DNA of 24,929 bases from Dissophora ornata (lineage: Eukaryota > Mortierellomycota > Mortierellomycetes > Mortierellales > Mortierellaceae), in NCBI GenBank assembly GCA_025201705.1, contig MU617060.1, positions 1 to 24,929 of the forward strand. Direction: 5' to 3'. The notes below the pieces were generated by a model, which worked only from the letters and a program-made list of their open reading frames with translations, was not told where the DNA came from and ran no database searches. The first letter of the stretch is position 1, and each line of letters begins with the position of its first letter. Shown in pieces: positions 1-10,698 of the stretch. Position numbers and translations under genes: made by a program.

Positions 1-377
1 TTTCGGTGTCATCATCCAGGAACGGCACATATCTTAAAACGAACCTCTGTAAGTTTCAGGCACAAAAAGGCGGAAGGAAATTCCCAGAAGGCCGGGTGCA
101 GAAAACACCGTCGTGGTTCTTTTCAAATAAACTGGCGCTAGTGTACACTTGGCTCCCACAAACCGCCTTTCTAACTTCTGCATCTACAGCTACACCTGTA
201 CTCCAACCTACCGTCCAGGCCGCAAACCAGCTCTGTTCATCAGTTTATTCTGACAGATATCCGATCCTCTTTTTTTTTCACAGCTCCCTGTTTCTGCAGA
301 TCAAACCAGTCCCGTGGTTACACAGCACTCAGGCGATCCTTCACTAAATTACAACAAAGAGGCTGTAGATACACACC
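1..377. other. Upstream region of the Sel1-repeat gene
   Basis: No gene is recognised here. The open frame at 6-347 (+) has no family motif and ends before the next gene starts, so I treat it as chance. A T-rich pyrimidine run at about 268-290 lies roughly 100 nt ahead of the ATG at 378, as in many fungal promoters or leaders. The window edge cuts this region, so an upstream gene's 3' end could lie in it. Confidence 0.5.
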
Positions 378-3257
378 ATGTCCATGGCCAGCACTGCCGA
401 GAACAACAGCAGGCATCACCATCACCAGCAGCCATACCAACAACAGCAGCAACAACATCAACAGCAGCAACCATACCAACAGCAGCAACAACATCGGCAG
501 CAGCAGCAGCAGCAGCAGCAGCGGTATGGCCCAAGCAGCAGCAATGGCGCCGGCCAAGCTCAGTCCTACGTCCCCTATCCAGACCAACTCCAATCGACTC
601 CTTCTCAGCGTGCTAAGCAACAGCAGCAACAGCAACAGCAGCAGAGATCTTACGGCGACCTGACGCCTCAATCATCCGTCTCTTCCACTTCCTCAAATCA
701 CAACCACAGCAACAACAACAGTCCAATGGTATCTCGAGGCGACAGCAGTGGGAACAATGGCATGAGCCCCAAGCCCAAGCAAAGCCAATTGAGCTATTTG
801 AGAACCCCTGCAACGTCAGGAAGCGCTGGTGGTACACCTCCTTCGCCGATCTCACCCTCGACTCCAATCTCACCCTCGCCAATCGAGGCCATGACGTCGC
901 AAATGAACCTGACACGGTTAGAGGAGCCGGTGCAGGATCGTGTGAGTATGCAGAACTATGACCAATCAAAGTATCAGCAGCCGCGGAAGAAGTCCTTGAG
1001 CCCTGCTCAGCAGCAACAGCCTCCATACCAACAACAACATCAACAGCAGAGACATCAGCAATTGCAGGAAGGTGAGGGATATGGAGCTGGAGCGTTGAAG
1101 CAGTCAGGTTCGAATGGCTCTGCGCGATCAATGGGGTCACAGGGCCGCCATGACCGCGGTGGATATGGAGGTGATGAATTGAAGCAGTCTTCATCCTCAG
1201 CCTCGGCACACTCCTTGAACTCGATGCATGCTCGAGATAATCAAAGTGGACCTCTCCGACAGTCTCCTTCGTCTGGATCCGCATACTCGCCACTCTCCTC
1301 TGGCAGCAACAGTCCCCGTCTCCAACAACGACATCTCAATGGGGAACTCAAGCAATCCGGGTCCTCCGCTTCAGCGACCTCTGTCGGGTCCTCTAAAAGC
1401 CAACAGCAGCTTAGCTCTAGCCGTAGCAACGGCTCCGCTACCTCCAGCTCTTCCAAGAAGCAACAGCAACCGAGTCGAGGTGCCTCTCCCTCGCCTTCCT
1501 CGCCACTGGTCTACGTCCCTGATTTTGACGATGATAAGGAACAAGACCGCGAGCAAGATCACGAGAAACACAGACAGCAAGCTTTCCAGTACCAGCAGAA
1601 ACTTCAGCAGAAGCCTCCATCGACCAACGGAGATGACGATGACAGCGATGACTCGGATTCTAGCTCGATGTTGTCGTACCGACGATCCATTTCCAGGGTG
1701 TCCATGTCGTTTAAGCGCACGAACAATGGCGCACCCAACATTAGTCTGTTTGCGCCGGGACAGAGGCCGGCGATGATGAATCAAAGCAGTGGCTATTCTT
1801 CGGGACTGAGTGAGTCCCAAAAGATGATCCAGGAGCAAAGAGAGGAGAGACTTCGTCAGCAGAAGCAGCAGCAACAACAACAGCATCAAGAACAAGGGTA
1901 TGGGCCATCGATTGACCAGTATACGCGACAGGAGGAGAGTCGGCCCGCAATGGTGCGTAATAACCAAAACAGTAACAGCAACCACTATCAGGGCTCGACA
2001 CGCGATGTTCAAATCCCGGAGAGGAGCACCTCGGCGGATAGTTATACTGACGGTAATAGCGGCAGCAGTCGTTCACGGCAGCAGTACCCCGGTGGAAGCG
2101 GTGGAAGCGGTGGGCGTAGCAATCCATCGTCACCAAGCATGGCCGATCGACAACTCAATAACGCTCAACAGCAGCATCAACCACGTCCCAGCCATGAGAG
2201 TGCACATTCACAGCGGTCGCGGTCTGATCGATTGAATGTCTCTCAAAACGATTACCAGCACGGCAACGGCAACATCATGGGAGGTCAACGGTCGAAGTCA
2301 CCTGGGCCTATGGGCCCACCCGCACGCAGCCCTGGATCGCCAATGCCACCAGGATCAGGAGGATCAGGAGGATCAGGAGGATCAGGGGGAGGAGTCTACC
2401 GTCAAAATGGATACCCCGGTGGATCGTCTGCTTCTTCTTCCCCTCTTCCCCCCGTATCATCACAACGCTCCGGCGCCTCAACACCCGTTGCGGGATCCTT
2501 TTCTCAGAACGGCCCCAACATAAACCCTCATCCGGCCCACCATCTTGCCTCGGGCGGCTACGTCCGACCGGAGGAAGCCGTTGGACCGGCGAACCCCATG
2601 CCTGAAAAAGCAGAAGATTTCGTCCGCCAGGGTATCGAGTACCACGAAGTGGGTGATATCGCCAAGGCAACCCACTTCTTCCGTACAGCAGCAGAACTGG
2701 GTGACCCTGTGGGCATGTTGATGTATGGATTGAGTGTACGTCACGGATGGGGCTGTGCCTCTAACCGACAACTGGCGTTCCAGTACCTGCAGAAGAGTGC
2801 AGAGCACGCAGTGGGGGATCTGAAATCAAGAGATTCGTTCGCGAGCACAGCCGCCAAGGGCGAGTTGGTGCTGGCGATCTACGAGCTCGGGATCTGCTTC
2901 CGACATGGTTGGGGTGCAGATAAGAACAAGAAAACCGCGGCGTACTACTTTGAAATCGCAGCCAACCTGGTAAGCGTCTTTATTATCATTTTGCTCTCGT
3001 TCACAGATATGAAGCGCTGAATAGTATTCTCACCCTTTTGCGCCTTTTTTTATTTTTATTTTTTCCTGCAGGGTGACCCCGATGCACAGAACGATCTAGC
3101 ATGGTGCTACTACCACGGTGTGGGTGTCAAGAAGGACATGTTCAAGGCTGCAAAGTACTACCGTCTTGCAGCAGCCCAGGGACTCAACACCGTCGGCAAC
3201 TCGTGGATCTGGAAGGACAAGTATGGAGGCGCTCCTGTTAGCCCTACTGTCGATTAA
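378..3257 (+). CDS. Sel1-repeat (HCP-like) protein with long Q/S-rich N-terminus, Dsf2-like
   Basis: Two exons, 378-2969 and 3072-3257, give 925 aa. The intron 2970-3071 starts GTAAGC, ends CTGCAG and is phase 0. Without splicing the frame runs to a stop at 3020 and loses the last repeat. Residues 1 to about 740 are low complexity: poly-Q runs near 20-50 and 80-90, S/G/P-rich stretches, an acidic DDDDSDDSD patch and a GGS repeat. Residues about 742-925 hold Sel1 repeats (DPVGMLMYGLSVRHGWG, ELGICFRHGWGADKNKKTA, DAQNDLAWCYYHGVGVKKD) and end in GNSWIWKDKYGG. That layout resembles fungal Dsf2/Skt5-type proteins, where Sel1 repeats are protein-interaction scaffolds linked to cell-wall or cell-cycle control. 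The exact orthology is my inference. ATG 378 is the first in-frame start. A second ATG two codons later (384, followed by G) has equally good context. Confidence 0.88.
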
Positions 3258-3780
3258 GAGCCGAGCACGATTTAATGAGCGAGTGCACGGCAAGAACACA
3301 GACAAACAAAACAACCAAAAGCCTATGCACAAAAAGAGCAAAGTCAACGAAAGATAATAAAAGCATGACCCTGTAATGAACTGACATGACGTCCCCATTT
3401 TTTTATATCATTTTTTTTCTTCTTTCTAAGTTGTTCCTGTTTGAACGAGTAATGAGAACACCGATGCTAAAAGAATGGATGCGCGATAGAATAAGAAAAG
3501 CAAAGGGCGTTTTGAGAAAAGCTATCATACAATTGAAATGTGTTTGTGTGTGTGTTTTGAAAAAATAAAAATAAAAATAAAATAAAAGAAAGGGAGGAAG
3601 TTTTGGCTTGGCATTGTATCGCAAGCGAAATGAAATTTTGATGGCAGGAAGTGGGTATCAAGCAAACAAGAACGAAAGAAAAAAAAAATAATAAAAAGAG
3701 AGAGAGAGCCAACAGAAATCTCGCGGTGACTTGGAGCGAGAGGGCTCCCTGGCCAGCAGATCAGAGCACAACAGAGGTCC
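3258..3780. other. Convergent intergenic region between the Sel1-repeat gene and SET2
   Basis: These 523 nt separate two convergent stop codons. They hold the AATAAA at 3356, AT-rich low complexity (repeated AAAATAAA units at about 3560-3590), a short GT repeat at about 3540-3555 and a GA run at about 3697-3708. No open frame here has recognisable content. I find no canonical AATAAA for SET2 on the minus strand, so its poly(A) signal is probably a variant. Confidence 0.6.
3356..3361 (+). terminator. Candidate poly(A) signal AATAAA of the Sel1-repeat gene
   Basis: A canonical AATAAA lies about 100 nt past the stop at 3257, in an A-rich stretch followed by T-rich sequence. This fits a eukaryotic 3' end. 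It is a motif-only call. Confidence 0.5.
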
Positions 3781-6700
3781 TCAAAGTGGAAGCTCTACGG
3801 ACGATGAGGGCACCGCTGCGACTCCTGCATCATCATCGTCCTCATCTCCATCCAGATCCCCCTCTTCTTCCTCGCCGTCCTCGCCTTCTCCGTATTTGAC
3901 GTCGTCGTCATCGTCCACCTCTACATCACCATATCCCATCATCGACTTCCTTTCACCACCTCCATTCTTCATCAGCATCGACCCAGGGAACTCTTCCTTC
4001 CTGCTTCCTGCTCCTCCCGCTCCTCCCGAGCCTACTGGAGAAGGCAGTAAAAGATCTATTCCATCCTTTGAAGCTGATAGCGGGCCTGAGGATGAGAAAG
4101 GCGCTCCGTCGGCTCCTTGAAAAATAACATGCGAAATTGAATTCCTTGTCCCGTTCACCAAGGCCGACGTGCTTGAACGCTCCTCTTTGGGTTGCTTCTT
4201 GAAAAGCTTGGTCATGTAGTCCCTGATGAATCGCCGGATTTTGTTCTTCATCACGGTGGTAATCTCTGTCAGCTCTCCAGACTTGAAGGACTTGGACCGC
4301 ATTTCCTTGTCCGCGATCAAGTGAGTGATCTATATTTCCAAATTCTTTCGTAAGTACGCCATAGGCTACTATTATTTACGATGCAAAAGCTGATATAAAA
4401 AAATGGGACTCACCCTGCGTGCATGTTTCTTGAACGCCTCGCTGGATCCTAGCTTGATCTTGTACTTTGCCATGTTCTTGACAACATTGGAGGATATCTA
4501 CCACGTCACAAGGGTAATAAAAACCATGTAAGAAAAAAAAATGCCCCTCAAAACAATATAAGCAACATAAACAACATGGCACTTCTATCAGTAGATCGGT
4601 CATGTTACACTTACAGCTGCCTTCAAGTCCTTCTCATTCATTGTCTTCAGGGGCTTTCCACGAGCCAGCAATGGTGAGTGCATCGTTGCGGGGCGCGTAC
4701 TTGGTGAGTCTACGTCATGCACACTTGCACTTGCACTACCAATGCCATTAGCCATATTCTTCTGCTTCTGCTTATCGTACGCGCGGCCAATGACTTCCTG
4801 CAACTGCTCCTGCGTGAATCCATCGATATTGACAGGTTTTGGTGGCTCTGGCGTTGCAGCCCGGGCTGCATGGGGTTGCTGATGTGGCTGATGGTGGTAA
4901 GACGGGTGGGGTTGGACGTAGTGAGAGGCAGGTGCCTGAGGAATGGACTCTGAAGTTGCTACTGGTGCGGCAGGAGGCGGCTCTACCCTTGGAGGGTCCC
5001 ACTGCGTCGCTCGTGTGATCTCGTTGTAATAGTACACGCGACCCTCGGGATCATTGGCCTTTGCCCAGTTAGGGGGAAGTTCAGCAGGAGGTTGATAATT
5101 AGATGGCGAAGGATAAGGGCGCGACGTTGAGCTTCGGTATCCGTAGTGAGACTTTGAGTAGTGTGGATAGTTGGATGACGAATGGCGGTAATATTGCGAG
5201 TGGTGATAGCTTCCTCCTCCCCCACCATGACTGCTGTACCGAGAATGTCCGTAATCACCATGACCACTGCCGTTCCTGTAATGGTAATCTCCTGGATGCT
5301 GGGACGCTGCAGTGGCCGCACTTGCAGAGGTGCCAATGGCCACAGCAGACTGTTCGGTTGATGGCACACTGGCGCTGAATTCCTGTTGATCTGCGGGCAG
5401 GGTATGATTACGTAGAGGTGTAGATGCCAATAGTGTAGCCGGACTACTTGTTTCCGAAATAGCGGCAAATGGTGAGCTGGAAGTCGCTTCCTCGGCAAGA
5501 GACGCAGGCAAAGTCCCGTTAGACGATGCAGGTAAGGACCCGTTAGATGATGCAGGGGTGTCTTGACCCAATGGATTCAGGACTCCTGGAGCAGACGTTG
5601 TCGCCTTTGTGACATCGCTAGGTGCAGGGTTTGCTTCAAGCGGCAGGCTGCTCTGTTCTTTGGACGGCGAGGCTGATCGTGATTTATCTCCAGCCCAGCT
5701 GCCATGTCGTGTAGATGTAGACGGCGATCTGTCACGACGCGCGGGTCCTGGAGAAAGATCGCGGTCCCTGGGTCTAGGTGATGGTGGTGCATGCGAGTAA
5801 GGTTCCCTTGGCTCTCTGTAATCCCTGGGATCCCTGTAGTCCCGATCACGGTCGTCTCTAATATCTCTGGGATCCCTTGGATCACGCATGTCCCTCATAT
5901 CTCGAGGGTCACGATGACTCCTATAGTCCCGATCATAGTCTCGCTCGCGATAATAGTCATAGTAACGCTCTCGCTCACGGTCACGGTCGCTTCGATAGTG
6001 TTCGTAGCGCCCACGTTCGTAACCAGCCTTTGGAATGCTGTATGGGTCAATGCGGCCATAAGACTCGGAACGACCATAGCCAGGATCTCCTGAACGACCA
6101 TATGATCCTTCCCTGCCGTGAGGCTCGTGTCGTCCGTAATCAATGCGACCATAGCCACCATCGCGACCATCACGGCCATACACATCGCTAGCTCTGCCAT
6201 AGTGCTCGGGTGGACGATGTGGTTCTGATCGTGGACCATATTCCGAGGAGTCATAAGGATAAGTATGATATCTGGATGGGTCGGGAGGGGCCACAGATAG
6301 GTCTATTTCCTCTGAAGGTATTTGTCCTGCCTGAACCTCGAACTTTCCTCGCTTCTCCATGCCAGCAGGAGTGGAGGCGCGATCTTCATCTTCGTACTGC
6401 CGCTTGCACAGTCCCTCGGCGGATCCTGATTCATTTGACTCTGCAGGCGACATAAAGCTTGAGGGCTCATCGACTGGTGTACTGACAACATCCGTTACAG
6501 CAGGCACAGCCTAAAAAAAATTGGTACAGAGATGATTAAAAATGACAGTAATTTAGTTACAAAATAGAAAATAGGGAAAGCTGGTCATGCAATGGAACAG
6601 TGATGAGCAACTTACAGGTTTCTTTGCCTTGGGGATCCTGTAGCTTGGTTTTAACTCCTTCCACAGCGTCAAAACATCTTGGGCCATACCCTTTGATGGA

Positions 6701-9168
6701 CATTCAAGCCCGTCTGCAACTTCCTGAATAGCTTCTTCAATTTGGGAATCCTCGATCGCGTTTCTGGAAAGCAGTGGGATATTGGGTAGGACAAACATGA
6801 TGCCCATGATAATGTCCGGCTCGTCTTTGTAGTGTCTTAACCACGCTTTGAGAATAACAAGTCCGTGCAGGACTAAAAAGCGCCGTAGACATGCTCGTTC
6901 AGTGGTTGCCATGAGTTTCGCAAGCAGGCGTTTGCTCTTCTGGACCTTGGGCTTCATAAACATGATACGAGCAAGCTTCTCCATGAGTATAGGGTCCTCG
7001 ATGCCCCGAGTCATCTTTCTCTGTTCGTACTCATCCTCATAGTCTCCATCGTTGCCCTTATCTTTCTTTGGGTGACGGAGGCTTATCTGGTTCTCGAGGT
7101 CGATCTCGTCCTCATCCTCAACCTCATCCAGACTATTGTAGTCATCGAGTCGGGTGGCATACGATCTCTTGTTGCCACCAATGTAGCCATTGCAGTTTAA
7201 TTCGCCGCAGTAGCACTTTTGAGCCTCAGCACTATAGGATAATACAAGGATGGTTTCAAGTTGTCAGAATAAAAAAAATGTTATGTGAACAAAATCAAAT
7301 AGAAATAAGAAACCATCGAGCATGAATATGGGCCTTACCCATAGCGTTCGAACTGGTAGTCAAAGGTCAATTCCTCCCCCTCGGCTACTCGCTTGATGGT
7401 AAAGATACCAATTCTGAGTTTGGAGCCGACGACCCACTTTTCCAGATGACAGTTCGGGTTACAGGAGTGGTTGATGAATCTGGCGAGACAGCCCTTCTTG
7501 GTAGCATCGATAACCTCATCCGACTGTAGAGACATGAAGTAGAAATGTTCCACGCCTGCCAAGGAATACTCCCGTGTCCGCTTGACAAAGCTCGCATGTG
7601 GCAATACCTCGCCGATATACTCCATCACGAATGTCCCACTATTAGATGCACGATGAGACATGTTAGCAAGACAGTTCAACACACTGACCAAGTCATTCCA
7701 CTGCACAGAGATCTTTCAAACGTACGGTGCGAGGTTCTGCAAGGCACGAAGGCCATAGCCCTTCTTCTCAGTCTTAACCACGTCAACATTTGCATTTTCC
7801 TTTGTTTGGAACCTACAATAGCGGATTTCATGTTAGTGTTAATTAAACATCAAATGGAGAGCACTAACGCAGGCAACATTCTGAGGGTGTTGGTTATTTG
7901 CTGCTCACGTAATGACTCCTCTCGAATTTCATACAGTCGGGCAAACGCGTGCGCGGCGCATTTTCATTCGCACTTGGCGACGTACGTACCTCCTGTTCAA
8001 GCAATACGAGCCGCAGGGACAGTCATCCTCTATACACTCCACAAGCAGGTTCCGGTTGATACAATCGGGTCCACATGCCTTCCACCTTGGATCCCGGTCT
8101 AAGATACGCGGGAAAACACATAGAGCCAACGTTCAGTAATCATGAAGTGTGGACCAAGTAATACATATAGTTGTCCGTGGCACTTACGAGGGTTGTATTT
8201 GCACTGGCATGGTAGGCAGTCGTCCACTGGCGAATTCCCGGTGTTGGGTCCGCGGTAGATATTATGCTCGATCTGCTGGTACGAACTTTGTGCCTCACTC
8301 AATGCAGACTGTAGATGTTTGATTGAGGGTGGGCCGATTGGTGGTGGTGGTGGGGGGGGAGGTAACGTGTGCTTAGTTCTATCTACATGGTTCCTCTGAG
8401 TTTCGCCATCGTCGTCGTCATCATCGTCATCATCGATACGAATCTCTTCTTCTTCAGAGTCATAGGATTTACTGTGGTCGTCGTGGTCATTGGCATAGCC
8501 ATCAGTCTTATCCGCAATGCGAGCTCCGTCCCTGCCCTTCATGTCCTCAAAACCAGCGTCAAATTCGTCCCGAAGTTTTCGATGGTACTGCCTCTCAGAC
8601 TCGTTTTTAACAATCTGGTCCGACTTTTGGTCCTCCTTGTCGAAGTCAAAAAGACGGGAGAGCGGGATAGGGCTCGAGATCTCTAGCTTTTCCATCTTTT
8701 CGATCTTTGGAGAACCTGCTGGGTGAGGGGGCGGTGAGCCTGATAGATTATTCGCCTGCTTTGGAATCCCTGCGCCAGCAAGCAGTGCATCGCGCGATCC
8801 TAATGAGCTATATAGATCTAGTCCATTTTGTTCAGAGCGACAACAACGTCGTCATTAGCAAAGCGTGAACAACTTTGAAAAGGATTTTCATGTGTATTAC
8901 GAAGGGGTCGGCAGATCCAGTCCTGGATAGAGTATGAGTGATTACCTGGCTCTTCATGCTTTAGCTGTGGGATGATGTTGATGAATCCTGTCTCTTTAGC
9001 ATGCTCGATAGTCATGGTGGCATCACTTATCGATGAGGACGGTGAGGTGGAGGTGGAGGTGTTTGTAGAAGAGGGTCCCGCGGAGCTGTCAACTGATCCC
9101 GCTGTAAGACGCTGAGTCACTCTGCCACTCTCCATGACAGAGTCGTCCTGTTGTAGACTAGGCAGCAT
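3781..9168 (-). CDS. SET2: Set2-type histone H3 lysine-36 methyltransferase
   Basis: Nine exons: 9168-8946, 8817-8188, 8098-7990, 7812-7726, 7638-7339, 7231-6616, 6510-4615, 4497-4414, 4329-3781 (4494 nt, 1497 aa). All introns are GT-AG and 84-177 nt. AWS (about 275-321) has its Cys series ending GSYCLNRR. SET (about 322-450) has GTFVMEYIGEV, the SAM/catalytic RFINHSCNPNC (403-413) and ELTFDYQFERYG. Post-SET follows with CYCGELNCNGYIGG (456-469). Exon 6 codes a helical TFIIS/LEDGF-N-like segment. Residues about 690-900 are GYGR- and RD/RE-rich. WW lies at about 1132-1162 (LPPNWAKAND to TQWDPP). SRI (about 1280-1370) is built across exons 7-9 and ends in KNKIRRFIRDYMTKLF. In the family, SRI binds the phosphorylated RNA polymerase II tail, so H3K36 methylation accompanies elongation in the nucleus. 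At 1497 aa it is about twice yeast Set2. The protein ends in an acidic tail. Confidence 0.94.
5770..5990 (-). repeat. Mixed-charge RD/RE/DP-rich coding repeat in SET2
   Basis: Within SET2 exon 7 the DNA is an imperfect repeat of GATCCC/TCCCT(A/G)-type units on the plus strand. It encodes runs such as RDPRDMRDMRDPRDPRDIRD and RERERYYDYYRERDYDRDY. Immediately N-terminal (6000-6200) is a Gly-Tyr-Gly-Arg repeat. Such alternating Arg/acid tracts occur in many RNA-processing proteins. A role here is inference only. Confidence 0.8.
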
Positions 9169-9282
9169 GTGATATGAGATTATGCGGCACGGATACTGAG
9201 CGACCTGGACAGGAGTGAGCGCAGAAAGAAGTCGGTGTCGTTATAGATGGCTCTATGCCGTGAAAGTATGGGGTCGCAGAGT

Positions 9283-9283
<1 letters not shown>

Positions 9284-9335
<52 letters not shown>

Positions 9336-9416
9336 CGCAGATAGAGAGAGAGAGAGGCAGAGACACAGATAGAGAGACAGAGGAAGAGACAGAGATAGAG
9401 AGAGAGAGAGAGAGAG
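9284..9416. repeat. GA/CT microsatellite upstream of SET2
   Basis: A near-perfect (GA) run of about 23 units spans 9284-9329. It is followed to about 9416 by imperfect GAGACAGAG/ATAGAGAG units. On the SET2 sense strand it is a (CT)n pyrimidine tract about 115-250 nt upstream of the start codon, where fungal promoters and leaders often carry CT-rich tracts. The highly charged R/E open frame across it is an artefact of the repeat. Confidence 0.9.
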
Positions 9417-10587
9417 CCAAATTAATAATCTGCAGAAGCGTATGATGTCAAAACTGAGGTGCCTTCATCGGCGTCAGGCTCCAAGGTCGTCCAGCAAGGT
9501 CAATCATAGGTCCGTCTAGAAGAACATCTAGTCGCCTTCAATCTCGAAGTGAGTGTCGTCTCCTTATGAGCATTCAAGATGTGCGATGTAACAGAGGTCA
9601 ACCAAGAACTTGATGTCACAGAGACGACAACACGGCTCTGGTCGTGTATCGCATCCATAAAGCGTCCATCGATCCTGCAGTTGATGATGGATCTCGAGCA
9701 AATCTTACGAGACATGGCAGGTCTACGATCGATGAGTCCTGCTGGTTAAGCTTGTGTTCTCCCGAGTTGATCCTGCTGGCACACATGGTTGATTCCCTTT
9801 CCTTGCATTGAGCATGGCCTGGAATGCAATACGAGAAGGTGGAGGAGGATGCGACAGACATAGGTAAGCTTACCGTGAGCTCTTGAATGCCAGGCGCTTT
9901 CGCTGATTGGGGTCGTCCGATGAAGCGTTGGTGTCGTTGGTCGTGAGTATTAACAAGTGGAGAGGAAGAGAGAGGAGCGCAGAGTAGTAAACAATAGACA
10001 ATAATATACAAAGGCGTGGCGAGGCGAGAAGGATGGTGAAAAAATAAAAAAATAAAATAAAATAAAGGGAAGGAGACAGAGACGGGTTCAGTCGAAAGGG
10101 GGGAGTGCGTGTGCGCTGTTTGAGAGAGAATCGTATTTGCGAGAGGAGATTAATCCGAGATGCAATTGACCAACGAGGGTCGGTGATGCATATGCTAAAA
10201 AAAAAGAAAAAGAAATAACGAGCAAGAAGCAGAGACAGTGAGTGGAGTGCGCTTGTGCGGCACGAGGGTCTCTCTCTTTTCTTTTCTTTTTTTTTCCTTG
10301 TCTGAAAGGGGGGTTACACACACGGGATGCGCAGAGAGAATGAGCCAAGGGGGTGTGGCAGAAATCAGTCAATCCTACGGAACGATGATCCCGATCGCAA
10401 TAAAAAAGTAAAAAAAGAACCCGAAAACGAAGGCGTGTTGCTAGTGGAGTGTTTCCCCCCTCCGCTCTCCACTCAAAGGGGACGCTCTCTCTTCCTTTCT
10501 ATCCTTTCTATCCATTTTGCCACCACTTCCATTCGCCATGTTTACAACAGCGGAGCCTTGTGACGTGCAATCTAACAGCATGATCGC

Positions 10588-10593
10588 TTTATT
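10588..10593 (-). terminator. Candidate poly(A) signal AATAAA of the cold-shock gene
   Basis: TTTATT on the plus strand reads AATAAA on the minus strand, about 106 nt past the TAG at 10699-10701. The position suits the 3' end of the cold-shock gene. Motif only. Confidence 0.5.
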
Positions 10594-10698
10594 GTACGCT
10601 GTGGCCAGCAAACAATCAAAAAAAATAGGCGGGTCTTCATGACCGAACAGGAACTAAAAAAAACTCCCTGCCATGGCCTACACTCTGCCTTGCCTCGC

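Larger units (their letters stand above)
9169..10698. other. Intergenic region upstream of SET2 and downstream of the cold-shock gene
   Basis: No protein family is recognisable in either strand over 1.5 kb. Next to the SET2 start lies a GA/CT microsatellite (9284-9416). From about 9500 to 9900 the minus strand has good splice motifs, such as a donor GTAAGC at 9873, an acceptor TTCCAG at 9819 and a donor GTAAGA at 9708. These could belong to a spliced, non-coding SET2 leader. A perfect 12-bp palindrome (GGTAAGCTTACC) spans 9863-9874. A CCAATCA box on the minus strand lies at about 9905. From about 10020 to 10590 the sequence is purine- or pyrimidine-biased low complexity, followed by the cold-shock gene's 3' end. 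Confidence 0.5.

Noticed and set aside
613..1293. Long minus-strand open frame opposite the Sel1-repeat gene
   Set aside because: It is antisense to a repetitive Q/S-rich coding region, has no family motif, and its length follows from the biased codon use of the real gene.
9215..9445. Plus-strand open frame rich in Arg and Glu
   Set aside because: It is the direct translation of the GA microsatellite.
9616..10011. Minus-strand 131-aa open frame upstream of SET2
   Set aside because: No motif, no frame continuity with SET2, and splice-like sites inside it fit a non-coding leader better.
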